From assembly GCF_963678975.1 (NCBI RefSeq), contig NC_089274.1:6312001-6376000 (forward strand): DNA of 64,000 nt, written 5' to 3'. The notes under the pieces are model-generated. The model worked only from the letters and a program-made list of their open reading frames with translations, made no database searches and had not been told where the DNA came from. Below are positions 49,018 to 59,690 of the stretch, in pieces. How positions within the stretch are numbered: position 1 is the stretch's first letter; the number at the start of each line of letters is the position of its first letter. This stretch comes from Dysidea avara. Its lineage: Eukaryota; Porifera; Demospongiae; Dictyoceratida; Dysideidae. A program made the translations under genes and the position numbers.

Positions 49018-49828
49018 CAAGGGAGGATATGGGGGGGGGGGCTATTGACCTCCCTCCAAAAAATTTTAGTATACCAAGATTGAGATATTTTAATAGAGCA
49101 GTCACTCTAACAAGAGAGGCTGCCCAGGTCCAGTCATGGATTTTTTCTTCTTTCTCCTACTTTTCAAACATACTTAGTGCAGTTAATATAAACATCTTAG
49201 GCCTTTATAAGCAGGGCCGCCCACAGGGGGGGAAACTGGGGAATTTTGCCCCGGGCCCCAGCCTGAAAGGGGCCCCAGGAAGGGCCCCTGAATATCTGTT
49301 TAAAAGATCGATATACTCTAATAGAGCAGTCAGATCTAAATACTCTAATAGAGCAGTCACAGTATTCTTCATAGGAGCAGTGTAGCAAGCTTATAGATAA
49401 GGAGATATGGTTGGTGATGGGTAGTTATTGTCATTGCCAGCAGGTTGTGACCTTTTTTTTTTTTTTTTTTTTGGTCTTCACCTTACAACTTGGGTCAAGG
49501 GCCCACTTTAACTCTTTGCCCTGGGCCCCTTAATTTCTCTGGGCGGCCCTGTTTATAAGGCCTTCTAGTATACAGGCTCTGCCTTTACCAACTACTTTAT
49601 AATCATAATAATCATAATCATAATAAAGCAGTCACAGTATTAGAGTGTGTAGTGAGCTATTTAAGGATTTTTATGTACTTTATCAGTGATAAATGTATAG
49701 TTGGTGAGGTGGGCAACTATGGTCAGCTGACTATGACCTTTTTATTTTTTTTTGGTCTCCCCTTATGGACAATATAGTGTCCCAGTTATTTTTACCCTCC
49801 TTTCCATAACTCTGGATCCACCCCTGCT
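49018..49828. mobile_element. CAGGG-type hAT-like element (outer), with nested insertion
   Basis: Left end CAAGGGAGGATATGGG, right end GGATCCACCCCTG, with CTATAA on both sides. It lies in the intron after the second reiterated exon. Inside is a separate complete element (49212-49551) and a LINE-like tail (about 49562-49625). The outer part has its own CTCTAATAGAG-like and poly-T/GGTCTCC core. Confidence 0.6.
49212..49551 (+). mobile_element. hAT-like element with CTCTAATAGAG core, copy E (nested)
   Basis: 340 bp, ends CAGGGCCGCCCACAGG and CTGGGCGGCCCTG, flanked by a perfect 8-bp duplication TTTATAAG (49204-49211 and 49552-49559). The interior has two ACTCTAATAGAGCAGTCA motifs and a poly-T run before GGTCTTCACC. 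Confidence 0.85.
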
Positions 49829-50804
49829 ATAATTCCTTACATGTGCGTGTAAGTTTGATGTTTATGTTTTGTTCACAGAAAAAAAGAGAGAAAAGCTTCA
49901 TTAAGAAGAAGAAGAAGAAGCTTTTTAAGAAGCTTCATTACAGTTGTCAACCCTGTCCTATGTGGTTAGGAACTTTGGAAGAAGACAACCAAGGTATGAA
50001 TTTTCTGTGAGTCATAATGCAGGCATTGGTGCCCAGAGTTGGGGTCGCTACTCTAAAAATGTAACTCATTACATATTACTAGTTACTTCTATACACTGTA
50101 GAGTTACAATTACATATTACTCCCAGAAAATTAGTCACTAGTTACATATTACACATTACTTTTAGGGCTGTAACTATAGTAATATTATTACTAATACCAT
50201 GCCTGTTTCACTGCCCATACAAAAATCTCAAAAGTATATAGCAGTGAAATTTATCCCGTATTTCACTGGTAGTAGTGAAAAAGTTGTAATTGCAATTTCA
50301 TTGGCTAGAATTTATGTTAACAATGTAGCGCCAATTAGTGTTGATGCGTGTTTAGTACCATATATAATATAGTACAATAAGGATTCGCAACAGTGACGTC
50401 ATTTCCGTAGGAACTAATAGTTTTATGTACGGACAATTCTCGTTACGGGTTTGATTGGTCTTGGTTACAGGCTCAGAATCAGCCTCGCTTCACAAAATAT
50501 AACCTTCATACAATCCTTCAGTCACTGGGGACTTAGTTGATGCTTAAAATATTCTCAGTAATAGCGCCACAAAAATTATTGGTGCCACACCTGAGCAACC
50601 ATAGCGAAGAAGCTCCGAGACAAACTGGCTGCAAACTGCCGTGATTTGATAACACTCACTTAATCTAATAGTGAATAGGAAACTGTCATGGTAAATTCAA
50701 GAAGAAATAAAGTATAGTTGGTGAGATATCGCCCCTCAAGGTTCCTACCCGTAACGAGGATTGTCCGTAATGACGTCACTGTTGCGAATCCCTGTACTAT
50801 ATTA

Positions 50805-52531
50805 GGCCACACCAAGTCAAACCTTAGTTTCTGGTCACCCGCCCGCATGGAAAACTGGAACCCCAGTTTATGAGGACTATTATTAATATTACAAGCGCTT
50901 AAGTGTACGTGACCAAGGACAGTGATTTTTAAATACTGCAAAAGATCGAGATACTCTAATAGAGCAGTCAGGGATTCTAATAAAGCAGTCACACTACCCT
51001 TAACTCTAATACTAGAATAGACAGATACTACTATAACGTTTTTGACTTGTCCTTGATTAGCTATATAGCTAGCTATTAGTAATGCTTCTGTTGCCAGTAA
51101 GTAATTTCAGTACAGTATGTATGTAGCATTGATCACTAGCCTAATGATCAGATTATTATTATTATCAATTTACCAAAAAGGAAGGCATACACAAAAGGCA
51201 AAGCCTGTACAAGGTGTCCGCCTACAAAAAACAAACATACATATACATATACCTACAGTACACTACAAACTAAACAGTACACAACAAAACACAAAACAGT
51301 GATTAAGAAGTTACTTGACACATAAGTAATTATAAAGGTGATGCCGGAAAGACTTTCGATTACTGTCTTCAAGGATATATAATGGCACAGCGTTCCAGAA
51401 GAAAGTTGTGTTGACAAAAAAAGAATATCTCCTAGAATTAATGGTGGACTGTGGAGGGACTAGTGAAAGATGGTGACTTCTGGTAGATGCTATGGAATTA
51501 AATGAACAGTGACTATTAAATGTAATAGATGTTTGCTGGTGATATATGTCATTGAGGAAACTGACCGAAAGGAAACTTCGTCTTGACTGGAGAGAAGGAA
51601 GGTGAAGTTGGGAGCAACAATCATTCGAAGAAATGGTCCAAGAGCTGGTAGATGGACTCCAGCGACTCCCACAGATCCATCGAGCTGCCTGCTTTTGTAG
51701 GGACTCTAGTAGTTGGATATCTCCCAAATTAGATATACCATAGCTTTAAACTTTCCTAACAATTCAGATGTAGTTCTCTAATGATTAGTCTAGTAACTCT
51801 TCTAGTGGATCTAAACTTGAACTTCCTTATCACTGATCACTAATATACTGACTAGAAATCCGGTAACGTTTGGTGAGCTCAAACTTCAACTTTTCCATGG
51901 TTACATAATTGCAAGTATGGTCCTAAATTAGCAAGTCCATGACATCCCTTAGTTAAAACATTAACTTAGCTTTCCCACATGATCACTGAAAAACACTAGC
52001 CTGGAGCACTCAACAACTCAACTCAAAACTTTGACAGCTACTTTACTCAAGGTTTACTGTATAGAAGGCTGGAAACGCATGCATATATAGTTGGCTAAGA
52101 CTTCACTTTTGAAAGAGTTTCTGATGATGTGTTAATATAGCTTTGGATTATTATTAGCTAGCTAATAAATAATAATTTCCTGACATAGCTAATGAAACAT
52201 TTCATTTGTAAAGCAAAAGTAGCTACATGAGCAGACCTTTCCTTAGTGTTAGCTACACATTGTTGTGCTCAGCAGTGTAGCTAGCCATCAACAATTTTTC
52301 TGGTGCATTTTGCAGAAGCATAATTAACTACTTATGCTATAAGAATGTTGGTTAAGCTTGGTTGTAAACTCAATATGAAATGGGTAAATTGAGCAAAATT
52401 AATAACATTACAGTATTACTGGTGTATATATGTAAGAGTCTATGATGGTCCTGAAGTCCTGATCATCCGCCCGCCCGCATCCTTTTGTTGGCTAGGAGTG
52501 ACCAGAAACTAAGGTATGACTTGGAGTGGCC
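50805..52531. mobile_element. PIF/Harbinger-like element nested in the hAT-like element
   Basis: Ends GGCCACACCAAGTCAAACCT and the complement of GGCCACTCCAAGTCATACCT; the arms extend to about 35 bases including TTAGTTTCTGGTCAC. TTA is duplicated on each side (50802-50804 and 52532-52534). No transposase remains; a LINE fragment lies inside. Confidence 0.75.
51155..51727 (-). mobile_element. LINE 3'-end fragment with C-terminal RT peptide
   Basis: A 138-codon minus-strand frame carries the C-terminal LINE pattern (LESLQKQAARWICG, NTTFFWNAVPLYIL, FRHHLYNYL). Its 3' end near 51155 has a TTACCAAA...AATAATAATAAT tail. It is 5'-truncated. Similar short tails occur at about 35597-35645 and 49562-49625. 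Confidence 0.75.
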
Positions 52532-52639
52532 TTATCTATGTTAGTACATAGTGACAAATTGTGTTCATAGCAATGCTAACGCACAGCATGGGTATATGAG
52601 TATGGTATTAACTGGGAATAGTATGGGTAGCAGTGAAAT

Positions 52640-52707
52640 TTGGGATAAATACCACTCTTGTTGTATTGGAAATGGTAAATTTCCAATACAACACTCGTGG
52701 TATTATC
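52640..52707. repeat. Long hairpin in the nested region
   Basis: Arms of about 32 bases (GGGATAAATACCACTCTTGT... and the matching complement) with a GGTA-sized loop near 52674. TATTATTATTATT follows. Confidence 0.65.
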
Positions 52708-52726
52708 CCAATTATTATTATTATTA

Positions 52727-53094
52727 TTATTAACACTTTACAGTGACCAGCACTGAAGGTCTACAACAACATGTGCTGCAGCCTTAGGATTACCTAACCT
52801 AGTTTCAAGGACTTAGACTTAATGACTTATATAGTAGCTGAAAAGGTGTAACAGAAAAGGGGCCAAAGTAAGGAAAAAAATCCCTCCAACCCCAGGAATC
52901 GAACTGCAGGTCACCCAATGTCTAGTCGGGGGCCACACTCAGTCTTCCTCCAGGAGGGATGGATTTTCTTCCTTAATCCTAAGGTATTTATTATTAACAC
53001 TTTACAGTGACCAGCACTGAAGGTCTACAACAACATGTGCTGCAGCCTTAGGATTACCTAACCTAGTTTCAAGGACTTAGACTTAATGACTAAT
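52727..53094. repeat. 105-bp direct repeats flanking a SINE-like unit
   Basis: ATTATTAACACTTTACAGTG...CTTAGACTTAATGACT occurs at 52727-52831 and again, nearly identical, at 52989-53094. Between them, the minus strand has a box-B-like GCAGTTCGATTCCTGG (near 52905), as in tRNA-derived SINEs. The long repeat is too large for an ordinary target duplication, so a local tandem duplication is likely. Confidence 0.6.
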
Positions 53095-54393
53095 TTCACT
53101 GCTACCCATAGTACATATTACATTTATTCATTAAGAGCTATAAATTAAGCCCAACCTTCTAAATACATGCTCCCAGCCTACAACTACAAGTGACATGAGT
53201 GAGTACAGCCTCAAAAACATACTTTGTTGTAGTATCTTGGTCTCAAGGGCACTCCCCATACACTATCCCTCTTTGTTCTTACCTGTACAGCCATATTCAG
53301 TGCTGTTAGGACCCAAAATGCAGCCAATCACGTGCTGAATGCAACGCACATTAAAAAGAGGTAACTCATTACAATTTCCAGATGTAATATCCACTACTTA
53401 TTATACTTGTCACTTTTTCATGTAATGCGTTATATTACTTCGTTATAACATAAGTAATATTATTATGTAACGTGTTACAAATATAACTCGTTACCCCCAA
53501 CTCTGTTGGTACCAACTCTAACTAAGATTTTTTTGCTCATTTTGCTTGTGCACTTATAATACCTATTATGTGCAAGTTTGATGTTCATGTTTTGTTCACA
53601 AAAAAAAAAAGTAGACAAAAAAAAGAAAGAAAAAAGAAGAAGCTTCATCATTAAGGAGAAGAAGCTTATTACTGCCTGTCCTATGTGGTTAAGAACTTTG
53701 GAAGAACACAGCCAAGGTATGAATTTTCTGTGAGTCATAATGGTAACAACTCTTACTAAGATTTTTTTGCTCATTTTGTTTGTCCACCTATAATTCCTTA
53801 CATATATTTACAAGTTTTATGTTCATGTTTTGCTCACAGATTAAAGAGCTAGAGAACACAAGGCCATTCTCAAATGGAAAAGGATTCATCAACATGTTGC
53901 AAGTCATGCAATGAAAATGCTCGGTCAATTGCACCAAATGCTTGAGCAAATGCTATCAAGACATTTACAATGATCAACTCTATTTTACAAGCTTCCTATC
54001 CTAAAGGACAGAATGATGGAGGATAGAGCCATGAAGTAGAATGTATTTGAATGAACAGGATTTTGTCAACATCTTATATGCTGCACATGACAATCTATGA
54101 TTCATGTACTGTTTGCTATGCTAGTAGGCTAGGTGATGTAATGCTGTTGTGTGTATGTGTGTAAGTTTTCAGTTGCTATCAATTAATGGCTTCTTCCAGT
54201 TTGTTTCGTTGAGAGATTGTCAATTTCACGACAGGAAATAAAATCAGTGATGTAAAAGATAGTAACAAAGAGGAGTTCTTGCATAATTATGACAATGTCA
54301 CAGTGATGCAACTAGACCAACACTACTACCAGGTCCCAGTACAATCTATAGAATTGCTATGGACAGGCATTAGTAGAAATAGATTCTATTAGG

Positions 54394-54893
54394 CAGTGTT
54401 GGGCAAGTTACTTTGTAAAAGTAACTAGTTACATATTACTTGCAACAGAACTATTTAGTTACAGTTACATATTACCCATAAAATAAAGTAACTGTAATAA
54501 TATTACATATTATATTACTTTGTGTCCACAGCCTTAAACTGTTACGTGTGAAACTACCACCTTATCACGTGACATGATTGCGTTGTTGGACAATGTGCAA
54601 ATCTTGGTTATAAGTAAGAAGCTAGTGAATAAGCTTCATTCAGTAGGCCTCGTTACTTTGTTGTGGTTAGGCGTTACTCAGAGGATTACTAACGAGATTA
54701 GTAACTTCGTTACTTTTAGTAATAATATTACGTCATATTAGACTCGTTACAGTAATTATATTACTTAGGTAACGCGTTACGTTTGTAAGTAAAGTATCTT
54801 GCGTTATATTACCTGTTTTCATAGTGTATTTCGTTATATTACTTTGTTACCACAAAAGTAATAATATTACGTAACGCGTTACTCCCAACACTG
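54394..54893. mobile_element. hAT-like element, CAGTGTTGGG family, copy 3
   Basis: 500 bp in the opposite orientation to copies 1 and 2, ends CAGTGTTGGGCAAG and CTCCCAACACTG. The flanks CTATTAGG and CTATATAGG look like an 8-bp duplication with one change. It keeps the GTAACGCGTTAC interior. Confidence 0.8.
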
Positions 54894-55903
54894 CTATATA
54901 GGTGACATTTCTAAGTTACCAGTAGCTGTGCAAGGATTCACTGTACAATAAATGAAATGAATAATAAGAGTTAGTAGTAGCTATACAATGCTCTACTTTT
55001 ATCAAAATTATATAGTTTCTTATAAGATGCAGGAGCTACAATTTAGTGTTTATAATTGTTAGTGTTGGATAAGATGTGTCATAACTAAATATAATTTGTA
55101 TCTAAAACACAAAACATATATCATATAGTTAGCTAACTATAATAGCAAATAAACATAACTACCTGTAATGCTGAATAAAGTCAACTGTATCATGATCAGC
55201 ATCAGTTCAGCAAGCAATGACTGCTCAATACTGTCATCTATAATACTGTTGAAACACATGATTGTTCACTGTTTACCAGGGCATAGCAAAAAACAATTAA
55301 GGCATGATCATGAGTGGGCCTAAGAGGGATGTCTGACTTTGCACAGAGTGTGAAGCACATGCACTGAGGTATTCTAATTCACTGCAACAGAATCCAGGTC
55401 CATGCAGGTCCGGGTTTGAACGCTATCTCTAGTATTTTCATGTGGTAAAATGGTGAAAAGGTTTTCAAAGACCATCTCTAGAACTTTTTGCAAACTTGTA
55501 TCTATGCATAGTACAATGCAAATGAATGTATGGAGTATTATATTTATTGAGGCAGATATAAAGGGACACAGAGCATCCTTCCACAGCTTTAACTGGGCAA
55601 TGAGAAGTATATACATATATATATATACACACATGTATTGAGAAGACTGCAACTTTAAATCAGACAACTGCTCATGTACTTTACTTTGAGACTCATTTTT
55701 CAGTCTTTCACGCAGGATGATTAATTAAAATGTCAAAAGAACTGCCATGAGCCTTACTTGTAATTACTAGTAGCTATCAAAATGATCAAAAACATGCATA
55801 TTTAGGCATGAATACACAAAAATGTGGCTGTATGTATAGCAAAAGTATAAAAGTTCATGGAAGGTATGCATTATAGCATATAATCAAAGCGACAAACCAT
55901 ATT
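54894..55903. other. Spacer between kinase remnant and left 659-bp repeat
   Basis: AT-rich with a (TA)n run near 55613-55627. Short open frames have no motif. Nothing else recognised. Confidence 0.4.
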
Positions 55904-56562
55904 TGTGACTGAATTTGACAAAACCCGGCTTCGACGCACAAAACTTCGTTAGGAGATATGGCGATTTTAAGTAATCATTGTGTAATAACTTCCCAGTGCC
56001 TACAGCTGTGCAAGCAAAATTTGCACCAAGTATGCATCTATTTACTAGCTATCACTGAGTGGGTGTATACATTTCTGATACCCAAAATTAGCTCTGTTTT
56101 GGGCAGCTTTTCTCGAGTGGGTAATAATATCACAGGTGATAGTAATAGGGTGGGAGGGTGGGGGTGGATAGTAATAGGGTGGGAGGGTGGGGGTGGATGG
56201 TGGTCTTAATATACGGGTATAAAATGGAGTAAGAAGACGATTGGAATCCAGAGGCCAAGTTTGGGCTCCCCATGGCCCTCAAATCACTCCAAATTGACCG
56301 AGAACACTATTGGTGAGCTCTCTGTGAAGTCCCAGCTCACTACACACCATTATCACAAAGCCATGGCCATCCAATGGCGCCAATCTCCCACTCGTGGCTT
56401 TGACAGGGTCGGAAGAAAGCTGCCACAGAAACCAGACTTGCCAGTCCTGAAGGAAGTACAGTGTGGAATGTGATAGTGTATTAGGCCAGCAATCCATTTC
56501 TGGTAAAAACGTAAGTTTGATTTTGTGTGTGTGGAAGCCTTGTTATGTGAAATCCGGTCACA
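55904..56562 (+). repeat. 659-bp repeat, left copy
   Basis: Begins TGTGACTGAATTTGAC and ends ATCCGGTCACA, so its own ends are short inverted TGTGAC/GTCACA. It contains a G-rich tandem pair (GGGTGGGAGGGTGGGGGTGG near 56150-56200). A coding-like stretch lies at 56261-56473 (KAMAIQWRQSPTRGFDRVGR), which I cannot assign. Every stretch I compared is identical to the inverted copy at 60439-61097. Confidence 0.85.
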
Positions 56563-56741
56563 TTTATATAAAATTTGGTTTTTAAAAAAAATTAATGTAT
56601 ATGTAAGTTTACAAATGGAAATTAGATACACACATTTATTAATACATCTTGGTCACAATAACTCTCTAAATGTTATAGTATTATACGTATGAATACTTTG
56701 TGTAATGCAATGCATGAGAGTGTCATGGTGCTGTGCAATAT

Positions 56742-59633
56742 TTATGATTGCTTAATGACACATTTGAAGAATGCCACATCATCAACAACAAATTCAGGAT
56801 TATCCAGTATTGATAGTGGAGCAAATTTAGGACAACCAGATGCAACATTCATGTCTGATTTTGGATGATGAAAGCTGGTACTGGTTGGGTTGGGTCTGAA
56901 TGACTGTACAATATTGTTGTTGCCTTTCTGGTTCACTAATGTCATTGTCACCATATGCTGAAATGGCCATTCTAGTAAAGCATCATATTCTTCCTTCATG
57001 ATGGTAAGGAAGTAAGATATGTAACGCCCCTTGCCACTACCATCACCATTTAAATACACATGTAGACACAGTCTGTACCCAAACCTGTTGGTGTAAAATG
57101 GTGCTGAATATAAACTGACAGTCTTTCCTAGTAGAGCATCCCTCCTACGTCTGGTGATATCTGGTATCTTCCATATGTAGTGACCATCATATGAAGTAGT
57201 TTGAGGTGTTTGCACTTCTTCATAAGTACAGAACATATGGTTAAATGCATTAGTAGCTTGTGTGGACGAAATATCTTCAACACTAATACAGTCACTTTGC
57301 AAATGGTTGGTTTGCAGTTGCTTGGAGTCATCCACACAGCTTCTTAAGTTTGCAGACAAACACTCTTGAGATAAGTTATTAAAGTAAGTACCGACAAGTG
57401 ACATGTGGTTGTGCATCCTTTCAACTTTGTGCTTTTCTAATTCTCTGCTACTTCCCTGGTATAGGCAGCCTAAAAAGCTAAAGGGACATTGTTTTTTTGC
57501 TGATCTCAGATTATTTATTGTACAATCAAGTGTACTGATGGCCTAAGAATGTCACACATTAGATCATATTATATATCTTATTATATTCATGAAGTTTTAA
57601 ATTACCTCTTCGGTTTGATCAGTGCAAGAAATTGGTACATTTAATTCGTGAACCTACACAATATTATAATGTCACGAACAATGCACAATACTATAGTATG
57701 TTCATGTTGAGCTGAATCCTCAAAAACATTTAATAACTCATGGATGCAATTACACACAATCTTGAAATTTGGCTCATTTGTAGTACTGCTTGACCCGCTA
57801 AAACTATTTCAAAATCTTTTTGTTCAAAAGTTTGACATAATGTTTACGGCCAATCGAAATTTTCACAATACATTTCCTATGGGGAAGCCATATAAGTACA
57901 ATGTCCATTACAGTCCCTTCCCAAACTTGTAATGGAGCCAAACCGTACGTGTCTGTTGTTGATACCTTTGCTGTTACCAATAATCATCTGGTTGGCTTAA
58001 ATATTAACTCTGTTGAGAAAAATCCACTTTTAATTTTTAGCTGTTTTTCAGGATTCAGCTCAACGTGAACATATAGTTAACTTTATTACCTCTCGCTGGT
58101 TACAACAGGTTCCTTGTATCACTAATGGTGTCCTAGTTTTTGAATTCTGCAGTGATGCTGGTTCTGGTAAATGATCATCAAGGCTCGATCTTGTGATCTC
58201 ACCTCGGATCTCACCTGCACCCGCATGTCCTTCATTGGAACATGATACCTCAAGTCATAGGCGGCGGAAAGGGGGGGGGGGGGGGGGGGGGGGCTAGGGG
58301 GCTAAAGCCCCCCCTCAGAATGATATCACACCGAAATTATCTTTCTTGGAGTGGGGCTGAAAACCGTGATAAAGATCGAGATACTCTAATAGAGCAGTCA
58401 CTCTAATAAAGTAGTCAGTGTGTAGCGAGCTATGAAAGGATTTTTATGTAGTTTATCAGCTAGAAATGGTAGCTGGTCAGGTGGAAAGCTCTTGTCAGTT
58501 GGTTGCGACCTTTTTTTTTTTTTTTTTTTTTTTTTGGTCTTACCTTACCAAACTATAGAAATAAGTCTGGGTCAGCCCAGCCCCCCTTCATATCAACTAC
58601 TTCCTCCGCCGCTGCCTCAAGTAGCTGACACCCATCTCTGAAATGTTCCTATAATAGATTTAGTACACTTTGATAATAATAATAATTATGATGTGTATGA
58701 ATATTAGTCCATAGCTATATAGAGAGCTACCTGATAGCATCGAAATTCTCCAGACCAGCGGCAATGAGGGCAATTGACAACGCTGCATTCGATTTCTTTG
58801 GCTATCGCTTTGTCATGAAAGTACTGTATATGAAGAACACTATGTGTCATCAAGAGTTTGTAATGGTGTAGGGAGAGTGTCGAACTACGCTATACCCCAG
58901 TGAAAAATGGCACTAATTATAAGTACAGTGGGCGCGCGCATATACGTTGAGAGCCGGACTGAAGGTACAGAGTGAAAGAACAGCGTACTCGAGAAAAGTA
59001 TGGCACAACGCACTAAGGAACCGCAGAAAGACACAGCCAAACCTGGAAAGCCATAGATATCAACTTCGCGTGACGTCTTAATTCGAGATTTCATTCATGA
59101 TCGCCATTCGAGTCCATGCCTCGACAGTTATGATAGGGTTTTCAGCCAGAGGGCGGACCACCCGACCCGGCAAACTAAGAAGGTATTAAATCTGGACAAT
59201 CAACATACAGCGGTAGGATTTACGAGAGGACACAAAGGTACTGATGCGGGGCTCTTTTTCATTAGGTAGTTCTCGAGTCAGTATAGCGAAGTTCGACACT
59301 CTTCCTAACACATTATAAACTCTTGATGTCATGCACTATTGAACTACATAGCTAAATTCCAGAGCCTCACCCCTGTGAATTCGATGTTTCTCTGACATTT
59401 ATCACAGAAGAGAGTTTGAGAGCTATAAAACAAGATCAACAGCAGTTAATTATTCAGTATATTGAAATAGTTAGCTATATAGCTATGCGAAAATTAAACC
59501 TTTGCTGTTTTAGTTTCACGGCACATGGTGTACACAGGTGATGACCGCATGGAAACTGCAAGGGACCGATTGACAAATAGCCACATTGAATACACCGCAA
59601 CCGTTCGTCCAGTATCTTTAGTTGTACTTGCAT
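56742..59633 (-). CDS. TRAF-family adaptor: RING, zinc fingers, MATH
   Basis: Receptor-proximal signalling adaptor and probable E3 ligase (TNF-receptor/Toll-type pathways in other animals). Exons on the minus strand: 59633-59500, 59422-59371, 58823-58731, 57653-57606, 57542-56742; all phases join, giving about 375 residues. The RING is split between exons 1 and 2 (LRCIQCG, PCGHHLCTPC, CDKC). Finger-type pieces follow (CSVVNCPHCRW; KKQCPFSFLGC then HKVERMHNH). The C-terminal MATH/TRAF-C is canonical: GYRLCLHVYLNGDGSGKG, LEWPFQHMVTMTL, SFHHPKSDMNVASGCPKF. The start chosen is MQVQLKILDERL; an in-frame ATG also lies at 59690. The protein is shorter than most TRAFs because one central finger exon was not found; the intron where it might lie (57654-58730) contains inserted DNA. 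Other introns hold a MITE (58851-59325). Confidence 0.85.
57901..58170 (+). other. Coding-like stretch of unknown origin in a TRAF intron
   Basis: A 55-codon ATG frame (57901-58068; GAKPYVSVVDTFAVTNNHLV) runs into a second open frame (58042-58170; REHIVNFITSRWLQQVPCI) after a TTTTTCAG acceptor-like site. Both are antisense to the surrounding TRAF gene. No domain recognised. Perhaps a captured or transposon-derived fragment. Confidence 0.3.
58256..58614 (+). mobile_element. hAT-like element with CTCTAATAGAG core, copy F
   Basis: 359 bp, ends CATAGGCGGCGG and CCGCCGCTG, flanked by a perfect 8-bp duplication CCTCAAGT (58248-58255 and 58615-58622). A long poly-G run (58271-58293) lies near the left end; ACTCTAATAGAGCAGTCACT and a poly-T run before GGTCTTACC follow. 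It sits in a TRAF intron. Confidence 0.85.
58851..59325. mobile_element. CAAGAGTT-family inverted-repeat element, copy 3
   Basis: 475 bp, ends CAAGAGTTTGTAATGGTGTA and an imperfect complement; arms run about 48 bases to CGCTATAC/GTATAGCG. Flanked by GTGTCAT and ATGTCAT (6 of 7 identical). It lies in the TRAF intron between the two RING exons. Confidence 0.75.
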
Positions 59634-59690
59634 ATCAGTGCAATGTATCTCGAAGTGTAGACCAATTGCAAGTTTTAACGATATATACAC

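Larger units (their letters stand above)
50034..53505. mobile_element. hAT-like element, CAGAGTTGGGG family, copy 2 (heavily interrupted)
   Basis: Ends CAGAGTTGGGG and CCCCCAACTCTG, flanked by TTGGTGCC and TTGGTACC (7 of 8 identical; 50026-50033 and 53506-53513). The left 150 and right 400 bases match the two sides of the 487-bp copy in TERT. The middle holds other insertions (50805-52531 and 52640-53094). It sits in the intron after the third reiterated kinase exon. Confidence 0.8.
48070..53760 (+). repeat. Four-fold reiterated kinase exon with adjoining intron
   Basis: The unit is a purine-rich acceptor side (AAAAAGAGGAGAAAA-like), then CTTCATTACTGTTGTCAACC, then GGAACTTTGGAAGAAGACAA, then intron starting GTATGAATTTTCTGTGAGTC. 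Copies lie at about 48080-48145, 48866-48935, 49926-49995 and 53640-53718. Without later insertions the period is about 270-300 bases. Three of the four introns each received a different transposon. Confidence 0.75.
47190..54000 (+). pseudogene. Protein-kinase copy 4, exon-reiterated and transposon-riddled
   Basis: Order on the + strand: a remnant of the glycine-loop exon with intact FVFTMYHERRHYAVKK (about 47236-47290); a degenerate next exon (about 47365-47530) with stops; the activation-segment exon (about 47727-47908) with GDFDSAGTVLGLGIKEPTDQ and GYWAPE; the TLYTFAVDMWSFGCLCLN exon (47960-48080); then the exon for ELWKKTTK present four times (see separate entry). An exon-like end follows (about 53840-53910, IKELENTRPFSNGKGF). 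Introns are retained and flanking sequence matches copy 2, so it derives from a segmental duplication in inverted orientation. In-frame TAG codons in the repeated exon, and stops upstream, show it cannot make a kinase. Confidence 0.75.

Noticed and set aside
43968-54893. TAACGCGTTAC-rich palindromes as replication or centromere sequence
   Set aside because: Clear element ends and 8-bp duplications identify them as hAT-like transposons.
56261-56473. 70-codon frame as a real gene because it is present twice
   Set aside because: Both copies lie inside the identical 659-bp repeats, so duplication reflects the element and not selection on a protein.
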